Below, piece after piece: positions 59,742 through 64,000 of a DNA stretch of 64,000 nt. The notes beneath the pieces were generated by a model. The model saw only the letters and a list, made by a program, of their open reading frames with translations, was not told where the DNA came from and did not search any database. Source of the DNA: Paraescarpia echinospica (taxonomy: Eukaryota > Annelida > Polychaeta > Sabellida > Siboglinidae); contig CM034544.1 in the NCBI GenBank assembly GCA_020002185.1, positions 4,648,632 through 4,712,631 on the forward strand. Direction: 5' to 3'. Position 1 is the stretch's first letter. Every line of letters begins with the position of its first letter. A program made the position numbers and the translations under genes.

Positions 59742-62700
59742 ATGTCGATCAAGTCCGGTTTGCCACAAGGCAAGCTCAGCGTTGTTGCAAAGACCAACCT
59801 GAAGCTATTAAAGATCTACGAACAGTTGTGTTTGGCAGCCGGCACGGTGATGTGTCCCAGCGTTGAAAAAGCATTACAACATTGTATCAAGGAAGAATTT
59901 TACCTCGAAACTGTGAGTACAGGATATGCATTTCTGAAATGTTTACAAATCATCATAATCACCACTGGGTATAATTACATCAGTTTTATGTGTTTTTATA
60001 TTTCAGTATAATTATTGTGAATTACATTTGTAACTGTTTAAAAAATGTTGTGCCATATTTTTATAAGCATGTGACATTGCATGTTTAAAGACCTGTACAT
60101 ATTTGATCAAACATGTTACCAGTATCGCTTTGAAACATTCTTACACTTTCCTGTTTCCTGGATGAGCAAATGTAATTCTTTGCATGTATTGTTCATTTTA
60201 CTTTCACTTTGTCATTTTGCTTTCATTTTGCTCTGCAGTGGATGGTGCATAAGACATTAGGGTTTAATTTGTGTTTGTCATTTTGCTTTCACTTTGTCAG
60301 TTTGCTTTCATTTTGTTGTTTCACTAATACTTTGTCATTTTATTTTTAGTTTATAATTTTACTTTCACTTTCTCATTCTGCTTTCACTTTGCAATGCAGT
60401 GGATGGTGCATAAGACAGCAGGGTTGAAGACTCCGGTGGAAGGCAAGGTGTCGTTGACGCCAGTCATTGACACTCTGAGGAAAGGACGTTACATCCACAT
60501 CAACAAGCTGCTAGTGTGGAACCTAGCTGTGGACGAACCAGCCATTATTGCTGTGGTAACCACTGGTTTATTCTCACTGATGACATTAGATCAGTTTATT
60601 TCCAACTTGCTGAATTCCCCAGCATATGTATTGTGTATATATATATATATATATGAAATCCTAAAGGCAGCATACGCAGACCGCTCCATTATAAAAGGTA
60701 GGATATACAATCTCCGAGAACAATGCGCTCAGAATCACCAAAAATATGTTTTTTGCAAATAATTATTCACATCATTATAATTCAATGTCCAGTTTGCATA
60801 CTAACAGTTCAAATTTAAAAATAAAAGATATCCATGCAACCTGGGGTCAAAACTTAAGTAGACCGGCTTTGATCTCCTTAAAAACATCGGTCTACCTAAG
60901 TAGTGCCTTATGCATGTTTGGTCTGTTAGGAATATATGTGTATGTATATGTATGCATATATGTGACCCATCTTAACGAAATGAGTCGGATGTCGGCAAAT
61001 CTGATTTTTCGTAAATGCTGTTTATGTGAACAAATCGGGAATCCATCGATTTTGAGATTTCCCCTGAAAATTATTCTTTGGTATTCGTTTTATCGATTGC
61101 TACTCTAGCTACCCTCTAATTAACTCTGTTTTGTGTATTTTAAAGTGATTTTTGTAGAGCTGTGCGAAGTGTTCCGCTCGATTTCCATAAAATAACGCCG
61201 AAAATGCCAGTAATTGGGCACATTCGCAACTGCTAATTTTGGGACGCTCCTAACATATGGGATATCACCACGAAGCTTGACGCGTCATATTCCTATATAT
61301 GGGCATAAATATGCTAATAACTACATTCTGTGACCTCCAGAGAGCTTGGAAGACGTCCCCTGTTTACGCCAGCTGTGTAAACAATTTGGATCACGTGGTA
61401 GCAACAGCAACTGCATGACCCAGGCAACTGTTCTCATTGGTTCAGTGATGGGTCATTTACATAATCTGTAAACACACGCATGCGCACAATGTATTTCACC
61501 GCGTCACTGCTGACCCAGACAACGATTAAGAAGACGTGAAGAATGGCGTTTAACGTGGCGAAGCTGTTAAATTGGGATGGAAGATTGACAGTTTGATCGA
61601 GAAGTATTTTTTGGAAGACTTAACGGATGGAAGTGAGCCTGACGAGCACAAAATTTTAGCTAGATCTGTCCACGGTAACTAAGGTACTTTTCATGAAACA
61701 TAACGAATATTTTGCATCAACTTTGACGGCCGTTTTCTGGGTTTGAAGGTTTCTACCCCACATGTGTTTGTTAAGCCATAACTTCAGTTAGAATTACGAT
61801 ATCTTCTTACATGATACACCATGTGAAAGCAGAGATTCTGCTGTTTCCAACGCTACTAATAACTCAATATTACAAATTTCCGACATGCGACTCATTTCGT
61901 TAAGATGGGTCACATATATATATGTATATACACTGTATATATATATATATGACGCTCATGGATAGCTACAATGATACTGTATAAAGCCATGTTGGTGTAA
62001 ATTAGTTATTTTACTACAGAATAAGCATGTCCATTTGCTCATCAGAGTTTGACCAATGTCTGGGTGAGTGTCTGTGTACCTTATTCATTCTTTTTAGTGT
62101 ACATGCCCTAATTAGTGTACACCCCCTTTTCCAGCAAGGTCTGATGTCGGTTTGTGACTAAAACTGATCAATGGATCCATCATTTATTATAATTCCTGTC
62201 AACCATTGACAATATCAGAAAGAAAGTTCTACCTGTATCCACAGCCTTTGTTAAGTTCCAGTATCCTTTTGACCACAAAATCACATGTCGCATGGATATA
62301 TAAATCACTTCCAGTTAGCTTCAGTTACGTTGACGTGTGTCATCCCGGCTGAACTAAACTTGAACGTATGCAGATGATGGCATGGTTTTATCCATGTCTT
62401 AGCACCACTGTCATGCAGATCGTTTGTCTTCTAACTTATCTCTCCAATGTGAAATAGTTTTAAATACTTGGTAACCATAAATAATTGACAAAATTGTGTT
62501 TTCTAATCCAGAGTGACACGCGTGTAAATGGCGCCATGTTTATTTTAAAAACGGACATGAATGATCACATAGTGGAATACAGTAGAAACAGTAAAATACA
62601 TATAATTTCCACCATGTGATGTCACCATTTTGTCATTTTCACACTGGTTTGAGAAACAGAATTTTTGTAACTAAGGATATTTTGTAAGCGTACTGTACAC

Positions 62701-63005
62701 TAAAAAGAATGAATACGGTATATGTAAAATTGATTGTTATGCATGGTGATAAGTGCACTATCTTGTGTCATTTGTGTATTGGTGGTGTATATAGGGTAAT
62801 GAAATGTTTATTACTGATAGATCTACTGTTTCTATGCAGTAGTACTATGTACATGTGAGCTTCGTAGAACTGACTGTAAATTTCTGATGGAGATTTCTCT
62901 TTGACAGGCGGACTTATTGTGCCAAGGTTCTTACATCATCAGTCGGCTTGAACTCATCGACTGTCTGATTATACAGATGGGATATGCCTTCAACAGGCTT
63001 GTCAA
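59742..63005 (+). CDS. LRR-family paralogue, first three exons (continues past the window)
   Basis: Exons at 59742-59912 (57 codons), 60400-60555 (52 codons) and 62908-63005 (98 bases, ending phase 2). They align with exons 1-3 of the minus-strand LRR gene. KLLKIYEQLC matches [24 protein letters not shown] matches [23 protein letters not shown] matches ILELVDCLV. All three intron phases agree (0, 0, 2). The paralogue predicts ribonuclease-inhibitor-type LRRs in later exons beyond the window. The N-terminus lacks the Lys-rich tail of the other copy. An in-frame ATG at 59,697 would add 15 hydrophobic residues; 59,742 was chosen because the paralogue starts at a similar distance. Exon 3's donor (AA/GTCAGT) lies inside the first unit of a 51-bp minisatellite. 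Confidence 0.7.
60185..60398 (+). repeat. Degenerate ~20-bp array containing a decoy splice acceptor
   Basis: TCATTTTGCTTTCACTTTGT-like repeats include two copies of GCAGTGGATGGTGCATAAGAC: one at 60,236-60,256 (decoy) and one at the real exon 2 boundary, 60,397 on. The decoy frame meets a stop at about 60,345. Confidence 0.8.
60963..61912. mobile_element. ~950-bp DNA element with ~40-bp inverted ends in LRR intron 2
   Basis: The left end TGACCCATCTTAACGAAATG is the reverse complement of the right end CATTTCGTTAAGATGGGTCA, and similarity continues through GAGTCGGATGTCGG. It sits in a (TA)n/CATATATG tract, so the target duplication cannot be read. A remnant frame starts at ATG 61,543 (MAFNVAKLLNWDG); in a shifted frame it continues SLIEKYFLEDLTDGSEPDE, acidic like the N-terminus of some transposases. 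It may be an internally deleted copy. Confidence 0.7.
61913..62900. other. Rest of LRR (+) intron 2
   Basis: AT-rich sequence with no recognised gene or repeat. It ends in the acceptor TCTCTTTGACAG. Confidence 0.4.
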
Positions 63006-64000
63006 GTCAGTTCTATTGCTTATACAGATGCAGTATCCTTCATCAAACTTGTTCAGTCAGTTCTGTTGCTTTACAGATGGGATATGCCTTAATCAAACTT
63101 GTTCAGTCAGTTCTGTTGCTTATACAGATGGGATACGCCCTAATCAAACTTGTTCAGTCAGTTATGTTGCTTAGACAGATGGGATACGCCTTCATCAAAC
63201 TTGTTCAGTCAGTTCTGTTGCTTATACAGATGGGATACGCCTTCATCAAACTTGTTCAGTCAGTTCTGTTGCTTATACAGATGGGATACGCCTTCATCAA
63301 ACTTGTTCAGTCGATTCTATTGCTTACACAGATGGGGTATGCCTTCAGCAAACTTGTTCAGTCGATTCTATTGCTTATACAGATGGGATACACCTTCAAC
63401 AAACTTGTCCAGTCGATTCTATTGCTTATACAGATGGGGTACGCCTTCATCAAACTTGTCCAGTCGATTCTATTGCTTATACAGATGGGATATGCCTTCA
63501 TCAAACTTGTTCAGTCGATTCTATTGCTTATGCAGATGGGATACGCCTTCATCAAACTTGTTCAGTCGATTCTATTGCTTATACAGATGGGATATGCCTT
63601 TATCGAACTTGTTCAGTCGATTCTATTGCTTATACAGATGGGATACGCCTTCATCAAACTTGTTCAGTCAATTCTATTGCTTATACAGATGGGATACGCC
63701 TTCAGCAAACTTGTCCAGTCGATTCTATTGCTTATACAGATAGGGTACGCCTTCATCAAATTTGTCCAGTCGATTCTATTGCTTACACAGATGGGATACG
63801 CCTTCAACAAACTTGTCCAGTCAGTTCTATTGCTTATACAGATGGGATACGCCTTCAACAAACTTGTTCAGTCGATTCTATTGCTTATTACGCCTTCATC
63901 AAACTTGTTCAGTCGATTCTATTGCTTATACAGATGGGATACGCCTTCATCAAACTTGTTCAGTCGATTCTATTGCTTATATAGATGGGATACACCTTCA
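62960..64000 (+). repeat. 51-bp (17-codon) minisatellite overlapping an exon end, ~20 copies to the window edge
   Basis: The unit is CTTGTTCAGTCGATTCTATT + GCTTATACAGATGGGATACG + CCTTCATCAAA. The founding unit is the end of LRR exon 3 (ATACAGATGGGATATGCCTT... CTTGTCAA) plus the first ~20 intron bases. Early units keep GTCAGT at the donor position; later ones have GTCGAT. The first unit past the exon has a one-base deletion, which breaks the exon frame. Open frames of up to ~200 codons here are repeat translations. Confidence 0.95.

Noticed and set aside
63150..63743. 197-codon + frame
   Set aside because: Period-17 translation of the 51-bp minisatellite, not the frame of LRR exon 3.

Overview
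This window is nuclear DNA of an animal, most likely a bilaterian marine invertebrate. The evidence is spliced genes with GT-AG introns, a canonical metazoan TCTP gene, CR1-type LINEs whose ORF1 carries a PHD-like finger, tRNA-derived SINEs, hAT-like and TTAA-flanked DNA elements, many minisatellites, and a 1,000-N scaffold gap. The species cannot be fixed from sequence alone; a lophotrochozoan would fit. No rRNA, free tRNA, operon or CRISPR is present. Most long open frames are repeat translations or antisense shadows.

Layout. 1-2.5 kb: duplicated repeat DNA, then the last exon of a monocarboxylate-transporter-like (SLC16/MFS) gene on +. 2.6-3.65 kb: a 5'-truncated CR1 LINE. 3.77-7.73 kb: an apparently complete, unclassified DNA transposon with 28-bp inverted ends, a TTAT duplication, dispersed copies of the motif GCGTGTCCAGCGTCATC and coding segments on -. 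8.8-14.7 kb: a 52-bp minisatellite, a copy of the window's first ~0.9 kb, and a 743-bp satellite with a nested 93-bp array. 14.9-18.39 kb: a CR1 LINE nested in another LINE, ending 13 bp from the TCTP stop. 18.4-22.34 kb: TPT1 (TCTP) on -, with a hAT-like element in intron 2. 22.7-35.5 kb: a multi-exon SPFH/band-7-like gene on +, divergent from TPT1. 35.5-41 kb: intergenic DNA and tandem arrays. 41.0-51.1 kb: a ten-exon leucine-rich-repeat (LRR) gene on -. 51.1-59.7 kb: spacer holding a SINE and two head-to-head LINEs. 59.74 kb to the window end: a paralogous LRR gene on + whose first three exons match the other copy in sequence and intron phase.

How the parts relate. The coding genes are ordinary cytosolic or membrane proteins: TCTP, an SPFH scaffold-like protein, an MFS transporter, and two LRR_RI-like proteins that probably arose by an inverted (head-to-head) duplication. 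The most unusual structure is the way tandem repeats have grown out of gene edges. A minisatellite starts at the donor of the penultimate SPFH exon and repeats the donor (GTGGTCAGT). A 51-bp (17-codon) minisatellite repeats the 3' end of exon 3 of the + LRR gene together with its donor. A decoy acceptor plus the first bases of exon 2 sits in a degenerate array upstream of the real exon 2. The stop codon of the - LRR gene lies in the first unit of a 29-bp array. All splice models were made by eye from consensus sites, reading phase and paralogue agreement; transcripts are needed to confirm them.
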